Assembly: GCA_046590205.1 (NCBI GenBank)
Contig: JBKJTT010000088.1
Location: 1 to 64,000 of the forward strand
From: DATDEW01 sp046590205
Lineage (GTDB): Bacteria; Bacteroidota; Ignavibacteria; Palsa-1295
Reading direction: 5' to 3'
DNA: 64,000 bases
Shown: positions 27,053 through 36,412 of the stretch, one piece after another
Layout of the letters: each line of letters opens with the position of its first letter
How positions within the stretch are numbered: the stretch's first letter is position 1
Position numbers and translations under genes: made by a program
The notes under the pieces: generated by a model
Database searches by the model: none
What the model was told of the DNA's origin: nothing
Seen by the model: only the letters and a program-made list of their open reading frames with translations

Positions 27053-28159
27053 ATGAATAATGATGTCGTTCTCATACTTGCCGCTATCTACTTTATTGGC
27101 TTGTTATGCTACTTGCCGGGCGTGCTTCGAGCCATTTCATCAAATACTAAGGTTTTTGATAAGGACACATTGCCGTCAATTACAGTGCTTGTCTGTGCAC
27201 GAAATGAGGAGAATTCCATTTTCAAATGTATTGCTTCACTTGCAGAACTTGATTATCCAAAAGAGAAAATCGAACTTCTGATCGTTAATGATCATTCGAC
27301 TGACAGAACAGGAGAGATACTTGCCCAATGGGAAGCCAAACTTCCGAACCTTCACATACTTGAAACAACGGATTCTAATACCGGAATGCATGGCAAGGTC
27401 AATGCACTTATTCAAGGGTTTGATGTAGCAACCGGTGAGATCGTGGTAATGACCGATGCTGACTGTGTCGTTCCGCGAGGTTGGGCAAAAGAATATGTGT
27501 CATGGTATGATAGTGATACAGGGATGGTTGCCAGCATAACATCCATAGAAGGAGGTAACATTTTTGATACTTGCCACTCTATAGAAATGGTGCAAGTACT
27601 TGCAATGGGAATGTCAGGTATCAACTACGGGATACCTACATCCATCATTGGGAACAACTTTTCCATTCGTAAGTCAGTCTATGAAAAGATCGGCGGTTAT
27701 CGAAATGTTGCATTTAGTGTAACTGAAGACCTCGCTCTTTTTCAGGCAGTATGGAATTCGGGGTGGAAGGTACGATCAAAAGCAAATGTGGAATTAGGTG
27801 TTACTACTGACCCCACACTCGACTACAAAACATGGTGGCGTCAGAAACAAAGATGGGTACAAGGTGGGAAGTTGATCGGTATTCCAGGGTTAATAATTAT
27901 TGGTATAGGGTTTATTGGTGCAGCTATGCTACTATTACTCCCATTCACAAGTTCAGTAGTATTCGCAGTGATGATGTTTATGGTCAAGTGTGCAATAGAT
28001 CTACTGATACTTGCTCCAACAATGACTGCTATTGGAAAGCTTCGTTCACTTGTGTATCTGCCGCTCTACCAATTCTACCTTCTTTTCTTTTTGCTCTGCG
28101 TACCGATACTTTATTTTCAGCGTGACGTAAAGTGGAAAGGTCGTGTTTATCATTCGTAA
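27053..28159 (+). CDS. Membrane-anchored family 2 glycosyltransferase
   Basis: 368 residues from ATG 27053, 3 nt after the hydrolase. One N-terminal helix and three to four C-terminal helices surround a GT-A domain. Motifs are ITVLVCARNEENSI, VNDHSTDRTGE, the DxD-type MTDADC, the acid TEDLALFQAVW and the QRWVQGG (Q-x-x-R-W-like) motif. This layout is typical of processive or lipid-linked sugar transferases such as cellulose/hyaluronan-synthase relatives. Product unknown. The next gene starts within its stop codon (TAATG). Confidence 0.9.
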   Translation: MNNDVVLILAAIYFIGLLCYLPGVLRAISSNTKVFDKDTLPSITVLVCARNEENSIFKCIASLAELDYPKEKIELLIVNDHSTDRTGEILAQWEAKLPNLHILETTDSNTGMHGKVNALIQGFDVATGEIVVMTDADCVVPRGWAKEYVSWYDSDTGMVASITSIEGGNIFDTCHSIEMVQVLAMGMSGINYGIPTSIIGNNFSIRKSVYEKIGGYRNVAFSVTEDLALFQAVWNSGWKVRSKANVELGVTTDPTLDYKTWWRQKQRWVQGGKLIGIPGLIIIGIGFIGAAMLLLLPFTSSVVFAVMMFMVKCAIDLLILAPTMTAIGKLRSLVYLPLYQFYLLFFLLCVPILYFQRDVKWKGRVYHS

Positions 28160-28971
28160 TGAAAAATATTTGTTTTGTTCTACTACTTTTGGTGGTTACA
28201 GCAACACCGCTATACTCTCAATCCGTTTGGAGACCGCTCTTTGGCTCATTCCTTGAACCGAACCGTTTTACGACCTGCTATGATGCTGATGCAACACGCC
28301 TTCGCCTTGAAGCAGGTTTTGGCATGGAGTTCTTGAGATTTCCGAGTGTGGATTTCGGTGCCGAATGTTTTATCTGGAGTGGATTAAAAACATTGGAGGG
28401 CTTCCGTTTCCCCGTCGAGACTGCAGACTACTTCTTTGGCTTCAATGCTATCATACCTCAATTCTTATCAAGTCCGTATCTTGTCTCTCGTATCAGGTTG
28501 AGTCATATCTCAAGTCATTTAGTTGATGGTACGCAGGATTCTGTTGTTGGTGGTTCATCAAGTCGATATAGTCGTGAGTTTATCTCATTTGAAACACAGT
28601 TGGTGCCACTGGCAGGTGAGTTACCTTTTCGAGGTTCTATCGGAGTCAAATATATCTTTCATCAAGTAACGAAGGTAGAACCGGCGATACAATTTCCTGT
28701 TACACTCGAATATAGATTGTTACGATGGGCAACTACTACCTCTGATGCGCCAATACGCGGTGGCGAAGTATTTGCATCAGTCTCATCGGCAGGTGGCCCG
28801 CAATATCCGATCTTTACCGGTTCACTGGTGTTTCGTATGCAGCCAACGGCACAAACTGCAGTAGATATATATGGGCAGTATTTCGGCGGCGAAACGAAGT
28901 ATGGAGTTGAAGGGGAGAGAACCCGTTCCGGCATTGAAGTAGGACTACGATATTCAACAATCAGCTTTTAA
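28159..28971 (+). CDS. Outer-membrane protein, possibly DUF1207-like
   Basis: 270 residues from ATG 28159, chosen over 28132 because the signal peptide (NICFVLLLLVVTATPLYSQ) begins there and because TAATG joins it to the preceding gene. The mature part alternates hydrophobic and polar residues, with many short strands. It includes RIRLSHISSHLVDG, which recalls the conserved R-x-x-H-x-S-S-H-x-x-D segment of the DUF1207 family, and ends with LRYSTISF, a typical barrel C-terminus. The family assignment is tentative. Confidence 0.6.
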   Translation: MKNICFVLLLLVVTATPLYSQSVWRPLFGSFLEPNRFTTCYDADATRLRLEAGFGMEFLRFPSVDFGAECFIWSGLKTLEGFRFPVETADYFFGFNAIIPQFLSSPYLVSRIRLSHISSHLVDGTQDSVVGGSSSRYSREFISFETQLVPLAGELPFRGSIGVKYIFHQVTKVEPAIQFPVTLEYRLLRWATTTSDAPIRGGEVFASVSSAGGPQYPIFTGSLVFRMQPTAQTAVDIYGQYFGGETKYGVEGERTRSGIEVGLRYSTISF

Positions 28972-28975
28972 TATA

Positions 28976-29971
28976 GTGGCAACGCTTGAATCACTCATTG
29001 GTAAGCAGCGGATGTGGCTGCATATTACTCTGTTTCTAATAACTTTCTTTACTACAACTATAGCAGGAGTTGCATGGAGCGGACATAACCCCCTTGAATT
29101 GGAGAATCTTCAATATGGGCTTGAGTATGCTCTGCTATTATTGATATTTCTCTCAGCTCATGAGTTTGGTCATTTCATTGCTGCGCGGATTCATAATGTT
29201 GATGCAACCCTGCCTTTCTATATCCCTTTTCCAGGCACAATGCTTGGTATCATGCCTAACTTCGGAACGTTCGGAGCGGTCATCAAGACTCGCTCACGGA
29301 TGACCTCGAAGAAAATAGTATTTGATGTAGGAGTTGCAGGACCTATTGCAGGGTTCATCGTATGTGTTGTGATACTTGCTGTCGGCTTTATGACTCTGCC
29401 TGGGATAGAATACTTGCAGAAGATACATCCAGGGTATCCTAACGTTACATCACAAGTAGGAAGTGAACTTGTTTTTGGTAAAACACTTTTGTACTCACTC
29501 TTTGAATCAGTGTTTGCACCCTCAGGAGCATATTTGCCTCCGATGTCGGAGATGTATCACTATCCAATGCTTATCGTTGGCTGGTTTGGACTCTTCGTAA
29601 CAGGATTAAATTTATTGCCTGTTGGGCAGCTTGACGGGGGGCATCTTACCTTCGCGATGTTTAGCCAAAAGACACATAAGGCAGTTGGTATAGGAGTAGT
29701 TGTCATGCTTGCAGCTATTTCGTTACCCGAGTTATTTATTTCCTTTGCATTATCCGATAACTTTCATGTCCCGGATTTTTTCAACGCACTTGTTGTGCCA
29801 GGCGGTTCGTCATGGATATTTTGGGTTCTCATGATCGTATTTATTATAAAGTTGAAACATCCCCCGGTTGATTCCGATGAACCTCTTGATACTAGAAGAA
29901 TGATCATCGGTTACCTGACGATGCTTATGTTTGTACTTTCCTTTACTCCTTCACCGCTTGTTCTACAATAG
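28976..29971 (+). CDS. Site-2-type intramembrane metalloprotease (M50 family)
   Basis: 331 residues from GTG 28976. The zinc-binding HEFGH lies in a hydrophobic stretch (FLSAHEFGHFIAARI), and the third ligand region is GLNLLPVGQLDGGHL. At least six membrane helices are visible. The family cuts transmembrane substrates, commonly anti-sigma factors or membrane proteins, within the inner membrane. No PDZ domain is seen between the two motifs, so it belongs to a minimal class. Its neighbours are envelope genes, which suggests an envelope-stress or processing role, but this is inference. Confidence 0.9.
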   Translation: MATLESLIGKQRMWLHITLFLITFFTTTIAGVAWSGHNPLELENLQYGLEYALLLLIFLSAHEFGHFIAARIHNVDATLPFYIPFPGTMLGIMPNFGTFGAVIKTRSRMTSKKIVFDVGVAGPIAGFIVCVVILAVGFMTLPGIEYLQKIHPGYPNVTSQVGSELVFGKTLLYSLFESVFAPSGAYLPPMSEMYHYPMLIVGWFGLFVTGLNLLPVGQLDGGHLTFAMFSQKTHKAVGIGVVVMLAAISLPELFISFALSDNFHVPDFFNALVVPGGSSWIFWVLMIVFIIKLKHPPVDSDEPLDTRRMIIGYLTMLMFVLSFTPSPLVLQ

Positions 29972-31622
29972 AATAAAAGAGTATCCTATTGAGTACCTTT
30001 TGCTTGCAATCACAGTATGCTTGCAGTTCTACCGACTTGGAATGGGGGAGATACAGTCGTGGGATGAAGCACTCTATTGTGTCCGAGCGGATGCCTGTTT
30101 GAAGTTTGGTGCATGGCTTGACCAAACACAGTATGCCGTTGGAGGGCTTTACTCATCGACGCACCCAACGCTTGGAATATGGGGCATTGCACTCGGGAAG
30201 TTTATCTTTGGAGATGCAACATTTGCTCCGCGTCTGTTCATAGCACTTTCCTCGATAGTCTCACTTATTTACGTATATAAACTTGCAAAGTATCTAACAT
30301 CAGAGAAGACAGCTCTTGTATCAACGATTCTTTTCGGTAATGCACAACTATGGTTATGGTACGGACATCATGCACAACTTGATGTGCCGATGCACACCGC
30401 TATTCTTGTCTGTTCGTATTACACAATTCGTTCGTATGACCGAGAGCATAAATCACTTGTTCTTGCCTGTCTTTTCTTTGGCGTTGCTCTTTTGACTAAA
30501 GCATTTCAACCACTCTATATACTACCATTTTTATTGCTCATTGGCTATTTATTCTCAAAGGAGAAGTCGTTAAGGAAAACGCTTCAAATAGTTATTATTG
30601 GAACCACGATTGCTCTCCCATGGTACCTCATGATGATATTACAGTACGAAACATATCTTGGTAATTGGTCAAGTCTCTTTTCCTCACTCGGATCAGGTAC
30701 ATACCATGAAACTCCCGGAAGGTGGTGGTATTATAGTAATCAGCTTATCAATAGTTATCCGTTTGTATTTATACTCGTTCTGCCTGTAGCAAAGATCATT
30801 ATATTTATAAAAAATAAAATAACAATAGCACGTGATCAAAAGATATTTATTTGCTCGTTGGCATGGCTTGTGGTTATGCTTCTCCTCGTCTCTGGGATGA
30901 AGACGAATATGCCGCATTTTGTATTATTTATATCAATACCAACTATATTCTGTACTATCTTTGCGATAGAGCAGTTATTGAAAAAGCAGAACAAAGGTAT
31001 TACTATATTATCACTAACTCTTACTGCTATTGCTATACTATGGGGTATGAGTGAACAATTGCGAATGTTCATCAAAGGCGAGTTACATCTCCCATTTGAA
31101 TACGATCTGGTTCTGCTTGTTGTTTTGAGCATCATTATCTTAATGATGAGTGTATATGTCTGTAAAATAGGGAAAGGTGATGCCAAGATTATTGTAATAT
31201 TGCTCGCTGTCCTTGTCTTTGGTAATGTATATCGATGGAGTATTAAAAGTGAACGTGTTTATATTAGCGGAGCTAAAGAAGCTGTATCAGCGCTATCGGG
31301 TGTCGAAACTATACTGATTATCCATAATGATGCGCCACATGAAAATCTTATGCCGCAGTTTGCCTATTATTCAAAGGGAATGAACCTCGGTTGGCACAAA
31401 GATAAACACACCACAACTATGCCATTGAACTCTGGTCTAATAGATTCACTCTCTTCTCGGTTAAAGAATGTCGATGCAGTTGTCTTACACAAAGCATGGG
31501 ATAGATATTATCAACATGATTCAACAAAAATAGAACTTTTGGCATCAATGAATCTGCTATTATCGAAGAGTTTTAACTCTCGTCTTGTAACTCGACAATA
31601 TGATGTATATCTTCGGAATTAG
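29931..31622 (+). CDS. GT39/ArnT-like polytopic glycosyltransferase
   Basis: 563 residues from TTG 29931; TTG 29958 is an equally plausible start, and both are inside the protease gene or near its end. About a dozen membrane helices are visible. The first periplasmic loop has EIQSWDEALYCVRADA, the WDEA acid motif that binds the lipid-linked sugar in protein mannosyltransferase and ArnT relatives, followed by STHPTLGIW. A soluble C-terminal domain of about 120 residues begins near SERVYISGAKE. Such enzymes transfer a sugar from polyprenyl phosphate to protein or lipid A on the periplasmic side. Its last 50 nt overlap the convergent GT9 gene. Confidence 0.88.
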   Translation: MYFPLLLHRLFYNRIKEYPIEYLLLAITVCLQFYRLGMGEIQSWDEALYCVRADACLKFGAWLDQTQYAVGGLYSSTHPTLGIWGIALGKFIFGDATFAPRLFIALSSIVSLIYVYKLAKYLTSEKTALVSTILFGNAQLWLWYGHHAQLDVPMHTAILVCSYYTIRSYDREHKSLVLACLFFGVALLTKAFQPLYILPFLLLIGYLFSKEKSLRKTLQIVIIGTTIALPWYLMMILQYETYLGNWSSLFSSLGSGTYHETPGRWWYYSNQLINSYPFVFILVLPVAKIIIFIKNKITIARDQKIFICSLAWLVVMLLLVSGMKTNMPHFVLFISIPTIFCTIFAIEQLLKKQNKGITILSLTLTAIAILWGMSEQLRMFIKGELHLPFEYDLVLLVVLSIIILMMSVYVCKIGKGDAKIIVILLAVLVFGNVYRWSIKSERVYISGAKEAVSALSGVETILIIHNDAPHENLMPQFAYYSKGMNLGWHKDKHTTTMPLNSGLIDSLSSRLKNVDAVVLHKAWDRYYQHDSTKIELLASMNLLLSKSFNSRLVTRQYDVYLRN

Positions 31623-32796
31623 AGTTTGCCAATGAATTGATAAGAAGTGAGACAGATTCCTTGACTGTATTAACCGGTATTGTGCTAATCGGCTTGCCTT
31701 TTGAAGGGAGGATAACCACATAGGGGGTTTTATAAGGCAGCCATTCATTCTTTGCCAAGTAGAACGCAATGATTGGTTTCATTTCGGCACTTGTAAGATG
31801 AACGATAGATGTATCCGGAGTAATAACAATACTTGCAAACCTTACAAGAGCTGCCATTTCTTGGGCATGCAACGTCTCAATGTAGTGCGCTCCTGGGTGC
31901 TTCATGCACTTGATCATTTGTCGGATAGTATCACCATTTTTTGAAAGTCCGGAGATTATTAGTCCGTATTCAGGAAAGTTAGCTAAAAGGTATTCTGCTA
32001 ATGCAAAATTATTTTCGATACCCCATTTCTTAAAATCAGGAGCATCAGTATTCAAGAGAATGTATTTACTCTTCGCAATTGAAGAGAGGTAGTCTTTCGT
32101 TTGACTAGAAATATTCTCAAGCATCTTATCGTTTATAATAATGCTTGGTCTTTGCTCCTCTACCTTTGATCCAAAATTGATAGTATTAAGCAATAGATAC
32201 TGCAAGGCACTTACCATTGACATTTGAGTAATATCTGTAGGGAGTTTTACAAGTCGTGAAAATAGCTTCTGATGGCCTTGTTTGCTACTAGCACCTACTG
32301 TAGCAGTGACACCGTCGGGAGAGGAAAGACGTGCAATAATAGCATTCCTTGTTTTTTGATTGAACGAACATACGATAACAACATCCCACTGTTCTTTGCG
32401 AACTGGTTTTGTTAATTGAAAAAAGTCAAACAAAGAACGTGCAGAGTAATCATATATTACATCAACATCCCGGTCATTATGAATGATACCTATATTCTTA
32501 TAGCTGCCTGCTACTCCAATCTTGATAGATGGTTTTATTCGTTTTAATATCCTCCACAGCGGAGTTGTAACAATCATATCACCAAGGGCATCATAACGTA
32601 TAAATAATACACTGTTAACTTCTTCTATTGGTACAGGTCGTAATAGGGTTTTAATACGCAATATTTTGCCAAGAAGACCAAGCGTCAAAAACTTATTGAT
32701 CACTTCGATTTTTTGTATGATCCCTCTTGAGAGCGGCAGTCCGTCAGCATATTCTTTTTGCTCTTTGTACTTATAGCTATGGTTACTGCTCGCCAT
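31573..32796 (-). CDS. Family 9 glycosyltransferase (heptosyltransferase-like)
   Basis: 407 residues from ATG 32796. The GT9 N-terminal motif is LFIRYDALGDMIVTTPLW, and the C-terminal donor-site motif is FASIVITPDTSIVHLTSA, matching ADP-heptose:LPS heptosyltransferases. It has a basic N-terminal extension of about 60 residues. It sits 8 nt downstream of the MsbA-like gene and in one unit with a second GT9, an LPS core assembly context. Its 3' end overlaps the GT39 gene on the other strand by 50 nt. Confidence 0.9.
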   Translation of the reverse strand: MASSNHSYKYKEQKEYADGLPLSRGIIQKIEVINKFLTLGLLGKILRIKTLLRPVPIEEVNSVLFIRYDALGDMIVTTPLWRILKRIKPSIKIGVAGSYKNIGIIHNDRDVDVIYDYSARSLFDFFQLTKPVRKEQWDVVIVCSFNQKTRNAIIARLSSPDGVTATVGASSKQGHQKLFSRLVKLPTDITQMSMVSALQYLLLNTINFGSKVEEQRPSIIINDKMLENISSQTKDYLSSIAKSKYILLNTDAPDFKKWGIENNFALAEYLLANFPEYGLIISGLSKNGDTIRQMIKCMKHPGAHYIETLHAQEMAALVRFASIVITPDTSIVHLTSAEMKPIIAFYLAKNEWLPYKTPYVVILPSKGKPISTIPVNTVKESVSLLINSLANSNSEDIHHIVELQDES

Positions 32797-32804
32797 TTGG
32801 GACT

Positions 32805-34649
32805 CTAATTAATTGATGGTTCTGACTGAATCAAATGTAATTTACGGTATAACCCATCAAGATTTTTCATTAGATCATCGTGCGTTCCTACTTCACTAAT
32901 TGAGCCATTCTCGAATACAATAATAGAATCAGCTTTACGGATCGTTGATAATCGATGTGCAATAACAACGGCTGTACGATGTTCTAATAGACGTTCGATT
33001 GCTTCTTGTACAAGCATTTCATTCTCGGTATCGAGTGCGCTGGTTGCTTCATCAAAGATAAGTATTGGTGGATCTTTGAGCAAAGCTCTTGCAATGGCAA
33101 TACGCTGACGTTGCCCACCAGAGAGACGTACCCCACGGTCACCGGCAATTGTGTTATATCCATTTGGCATGGCAGAAATAAATTCATGAGCATTTGCTGC
33201 TTTAGCTGCTTCATAGATCATCTCGCGCGAAGCAGTTTTGTTGCCGTATGCAATATTATTATAGATCGAGTCATGAAAAAGGACTGTATCTTGAGTTACG
33301 ATACCAAAAAGTTTACGACGGGAATCCAAATCGTATTCCCGCATGTCTTTTCCTTCGAGTTTGATTATTCCGGAAGTAGGATCATAAAAACGTACAAGTA
33401 AGTCAACAAATGTTGTTTTACCAGCACCACTTGGTCCGACAAGTGCGATAACCTGATTCGGTTCAAGGGTAAGCGATATGTTCTTTATTGCTTGATCGGT
33501 TTGATTCTTATAGGCAAATGTGACATCTTCAAATAGAATAGGAGATGTTATTGTACTTGGTGCAGTAAAAGTACCTGAAGGGACGCTTGGTTTTGCATCG
33601 AGGACGGTAAATACATTCTCGGCTGCAGCGGTACCTTCATGGAGTCTCGCAATTATTTGACTAAGTGTTCGCACCGGCTGCATGAGATAGATCAGAGAGA
33701 AAAGAAATACAAGTAGTTCTTGACCTTCCATCGTCCCGGCAAAGACCTGATTGCCACCAAGCCAAAGAATACAAATAAACCCGATGATTGCTACAGTTTC
33801 AGTGAGAGGGCTAATGGTTAGACGAATTCGCGAAAGACGTCTGGAAAACTTAAAGTGTTTATGTGTTTCAGTCTTGAAGCGGTCGCTTTCATAACTCTCC
33901 ATTCCAAACGATTTGATAACCTTTATACCGGATATTGTTTCATGTGCAACGCCCATGAAGCCGCCAATATTTTCTTGTATCTTGTGTGCATAGCTCTTGA
34001 GCGTCTTTCCCATCACATTAATAATGAGAAAACTTGTGACCGCTATTCCAACGGCAAAAAGAGAAAGCAGGGGACTGATGTAGAGCATAAACGATAGTTG
34101 TATTACTATCTGGATTGGCTCTCTGATGATAGAAGTAACTGTCGAAGTGATCGCTCCATTGACAACTCCAACATCATCAGTAACACGCAGCAAAAGCTGG
34201 CCGCTTCGTCTGTCGTAAAAATAGTCAAGCGAAAGGGAAGTCAACTTTTCAAAAACGGCATCACGCAATGATTTATTGGTGCTCCCTTCAAAGAGAGACA
34301 TAAAATATCCACCAATGTAGCTAAAAACATTTTTTAATGTATAAAGGGTAATAAGGAATAACGATATTTTTAATAGTCCATCCGTCTTAGATCCCGAAGT
34401 AAAATACGATACGAAGCTATCAAGAAGAGATTGTTTGTCAATGATGGAGACGTTGGGAATCGAGATACCGCCGGTTGGCAGTGATGCTTCTTTTGTGATA
34501 CCCAAGAGCACTGACAACGCAGGAAGCAATGAGATGATACTTAGTGACTCAAGTGCAGCAGAAATAGTGGTGAAGATAATAGATATATAAAACTTACTTC
34601 GCGCCTTTTTGGTAAAGGGCATCAATCGTCTATAGATATTCATTATCAT
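32805..34649 (-). CDS. MsbA-like lipid A/LPS ABC exporter
   Basis: 614 residues from ATG 34649 (an in-frame ATG lies two codons later). A six-helix ABC exporter domain (about 20-330) is fused to an ATPase with Walker A GPSGAGKT (405-412), Q-loop VTQD, signature LSGGQ (509-513), Walker B ILIFDE (529-534, intact Glu in DEATSALD) and HRLST. All catalytic residues are present, so it can work as a homodimer. Flanking heptosyltransferase-like genes, an ATGA overlap with the upstream one, and the family point to flipping of lipid A-core across the inner membrane. Confidence 0.92.
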   Translation of the reverse strand: MIMNIYRRLMPFTKKARSKFYISIIFTTISAALESLSIISLLPALSVLLGITKEASLPTGGISIPNVSIIDKQSLLDSFVSYFTSGSKTDGLLKISLFLITLYTLKNVFSYIGGYFMSLFEGSTNKSLRDAVFEKLTSLSLDYFYDRRSGQLLLRVTDDVGVVNGAITSTVTSIIREPIQIVIQLSFMLYISPLLSLFAVGIAVTSFLIINVMGKTLKSYAHKIQENIGGFMGVAHETISGIKVIKSFGMESYESDRFKTETHKHFKFSRRLSRIRLTISPLTETVAIIGFICILWLGGNQVFAGTMEGQELLVFLFSLIYLMQPVRTLSQIIARLHEGTAAAENVFTVLDAKPSVPSGTFTAPSTITSPILFEDVTFAYKNQTDQAIKNISLTLEPNQVIALVGPSGAGKTTFVDLLVRFYDPTSGIIKLEGKDMREYDLDSRRKLFGIVTQDTVLFHDSIYNNIAYGNKTASREMIYEAAKAANAHEFISAMPNGYNTIAGDRGVRLSGGQRQRIAIARALLKDPPILIFDEATSALDTENEMLVQEAIERLLEHRTAVVIAHRLSTIRKADSIIVFENGSISEVGTHDDLMKNLDGLYRKLHLIQSEPSIN

Positions 34650-35740
34650 AAAGCTGCCTCCATTAGTTGGTGTGTTTTTACAACTGAAGAAGAATATAGC
34701 TCTTTGTAGTAAGAAACTACCTCATTTACATCAACTTCTGACAAATTATCCTTTGAGATCATTCTGTATTCAACGCTAATTGGTGTCCAATAATGCAATG
34801 ATGGAGGAAATGTTCTTGCTATCATCAGCACCGGGATTCCGTATGCAGAGCACAAGTGAACAGCGGAAGTATCGGGGGTGATCACCATCGAGCACGAACG
34901 CAATAGCGAAGCATAATCTATAAACGAATTTGTCGTTGGTGCAGGTTTAATCCGAGAGTCATTTGTAATCGAGAGGATCTCTTGGACATATACCTCATCT
35001 TTTGGATGAAAATAGAATAATATCTCATTGGTCAACCCGGTTTCAATGATTGCTTTTGCAATTTCTACATTTTTTGAGATGGGAATGTAACGATCAACTG
35101 CCCCTGCCGAAAAGACGATTCCGACTCTTCCCTCTACTTTTTTGAATGGGATATCCTTGAGTGCAGGGCGTAGAAAAAGTGTATCCGGATCAATACCGAA
35201 TGGGGTCAAAAGTTCGGCAATGCGTCGGGCGATATGGTGTTTGCTCTGATCAAGACGCGAAACAAGCACATTGTAACTCGAAGAATTCTCTTTCTCGATC
35301 CCTACTGAATATGTTGCACCGATTGCTGCTGTCAAGATAGATGATGTTGCTGAGGCATTATCCTGAAGGTCAATGAGCACATCAATTTTCTTTTTACGAA
35401 GAGAGCGCAGTAAACTTATGTCAGAGAAGAGCTTTTTCTTGTATATGAATGTCTCACACTTAATAGGTAAGAGCGGTGCAATGCCTTTATTATTCTCACC
35501 CAAGAGCATCATCATTTCGGCATCAGGATATTTTTCATGCAATGCAACAAGCAGCGGAGTAGTGATGATCGCATCACCAAGTCTATCTTGACGCAGAAGG
35601 AGTATCTTCGGTTTGGGCGGAAGGGGAAGTGGGCGTATGGTGGTCGCTTGAGTCGAGCGTTTTGATAATAGGGAAATGAAGGCACGGCGCACAGCGAGTT
35701 CGCCGCGTTTGAGTATGCGCTGTATTGCTGTTTCCTTCAT
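34646..35740 (-). CDS. Family 9 glycosyltransferase (heptosyltransferase-like)
   Basis: 364 residues from ATG 35740. The N-terminal motif ILLLRQDRLGDAIITTPLL and the C-terminal SCSMVITPDTSAVHLCSAYGIPVL are diagnostic of GT9 enzymes that add heptose to the inner core of LPS. It precedes the MsbA-like exporter with an ATGA overlap and forms a three-gene unit with it and the second GT9. The N-terminus is basic, as in peripheral membrane enzymes. The exact acceptor residue is unknown. Confidence 0.9.
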   Translation of the reverse strand: MKETAIQRILKRGELAVRRAFISLLSKRSTQATTIRPLPLPPKPKILLLRQDRLGDAIITTPLLVALHEKYPDAEMMMLLGENNKGIAPLLPIKCETFIYKKKLFSDISLLRSLRKKKIDVLIDLQDNASATSSILTAAIGATYSVGIEKENSSSYNVLVSRLDQSKHHIARRIAELLTPFGIDPDTLFLRPALKDIPFKKVEGRVGIVFSAGAVDRYIPISKNVEIAKAIIETGLTNEILFYFHPKDEVYVQEILSITNDSRIKPAPTTNSFIDYASLLRSCSMVITPDTSAVHLCSAYGIPVLMIARTFPPSLHYWTPISVEYRMISKDNLSEVDVNEVVSYYKELYSSSVVKTHQLMEAAL

Positions 35741-35766
35741 TTGGTGATAAAACCTCTATAAATGCA

Positions 35767-35795
35767 AAAGTCGCTTCAATTACGAAGCGACTTTT
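35767..35795 (-). terminator. Rho-independent terminator after rpmB
   Basis: A 12-bp perfect stem (AAAAGTCGCTTC/GAAGCGACTTTT) with a 6-nt loop lies 19 nt after the L28 stop. In the minus-strand transcript the stem ends in a U run. It is symmetric but no gene converges here, because the GT9 gene starts downstream on the same strand. Confidence 0.85.
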
Positions 35796-35813
35796 CACTT
35801 AGCTTAGAAAAGC

Positions 35814-36041
35814 TTACTGACCGTTTCTCTTGAACGACTTGAACGCACTAAATCCGCTCTTATCAAGAGTACGGAATGCGCGAGCTGTCGCTTTGATCTT
35901 TATAAAACGGTTGTTATCCGGATCCCATACACGCTTTGTCTGCAAGTTAGGGATGAAACGTGTCTTCACGCGATTAACTGCGTGAGATACGTGGTTTCCT
36001 GCAACTGGCTTTACGCCAGAAAGTTCACAAACTCTTGCCAT
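35814..36041 (-). CDS. rpmB: 50S ribosomal protein bL28
   Basis: 75 residues from ATG 36041. The start MARVCELSGVKPVAGNHVSHA, followed by KTRFIPNLQTKRV and ATARAFRTLDKSG, is typical of bL28. It is close to the usual length of 70-80 residues. It is the last gene of a three-gene unit with S18 and the 67-residue protein, 15 nt after S18, and is followed by a strong terminator. In Bacteroidota, L28 is usually next to L33; pairing with S18 is a different order. Confidence 0.96.
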   Translation of the reverse strand: MARVCELSGVKPVAGNHVSHAVNRVKTRFIPNLQTKRVWDPDNNRFIKIKATARAFRTLDKSGFSAFKSFKRNGQ

Positions 36042-36056
36042 TGTCGTTATTCCTTA

Positions 36057-36386
36057 TTATTTCAATCCTTCAGCAACGAACGGAAGCAAAGCCAAGTGGC
36101 GTGCCTGTTTGATAGTATTCTCGACCAAGCGCTGATTTGAAGCACTTAAGCCAGTGATACGATTTGGAAGTATCTTGCCGCGATCATTCAAGAAGCGTTC
36201 AAGAATACGAATATCACGGTAATCAAGATACGTAATGCTGCGAAGTTTGAGCGGATCAACCTTCTTCTTTGTCATGTCGCGCTTGTTACGTTGGTTCAAG
36301 CCGAACTGACCGCCACGACCGCCTGCTGCGCCGCCACGCTGATTACCTGCTGCACCTGCTTGGGTGCGTTGTGGTTTGAATGCCAT
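36057..36386 (-). CDS. rpsR: 30S ribosomal protein bS18 with Gly/Arg-rich N-terminal extension
   Basis: 109 residues from ATG 36386, longer than the usual 75-90. The C-terminal 70 residues are canonical (KKVDPLKLRSITYLDYRDI, LERFLNDRGKILPNRITGLSA, then KQARHLALLPFV). The N-terminal 40 residues are rich in Gly, Gln and Arg (AGNQRGGAAGGRGGQFG) and probably disordered. No S6, SSB or L9 gene is adjacent, unlike the common rpsF-ssb-rpsR-rplI order. It lies between the 67-residue protein (26 nt upstream) and L28. Confidence 0.96.
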   Translation of the reverse strand: MAFKPQRTQAGAAGNQRGGAAGGRGGQFGLNQRNKRDMTKKKVDPLKLRSITYLDYRDIRILERFLNDRGKILPNRITGLSASNQRLVENTIKQARHLALLPFVAEGLK

Positions 36387-36412
36387 ACTCGTTCTCTGTA
36401 AAAATTATAGTA

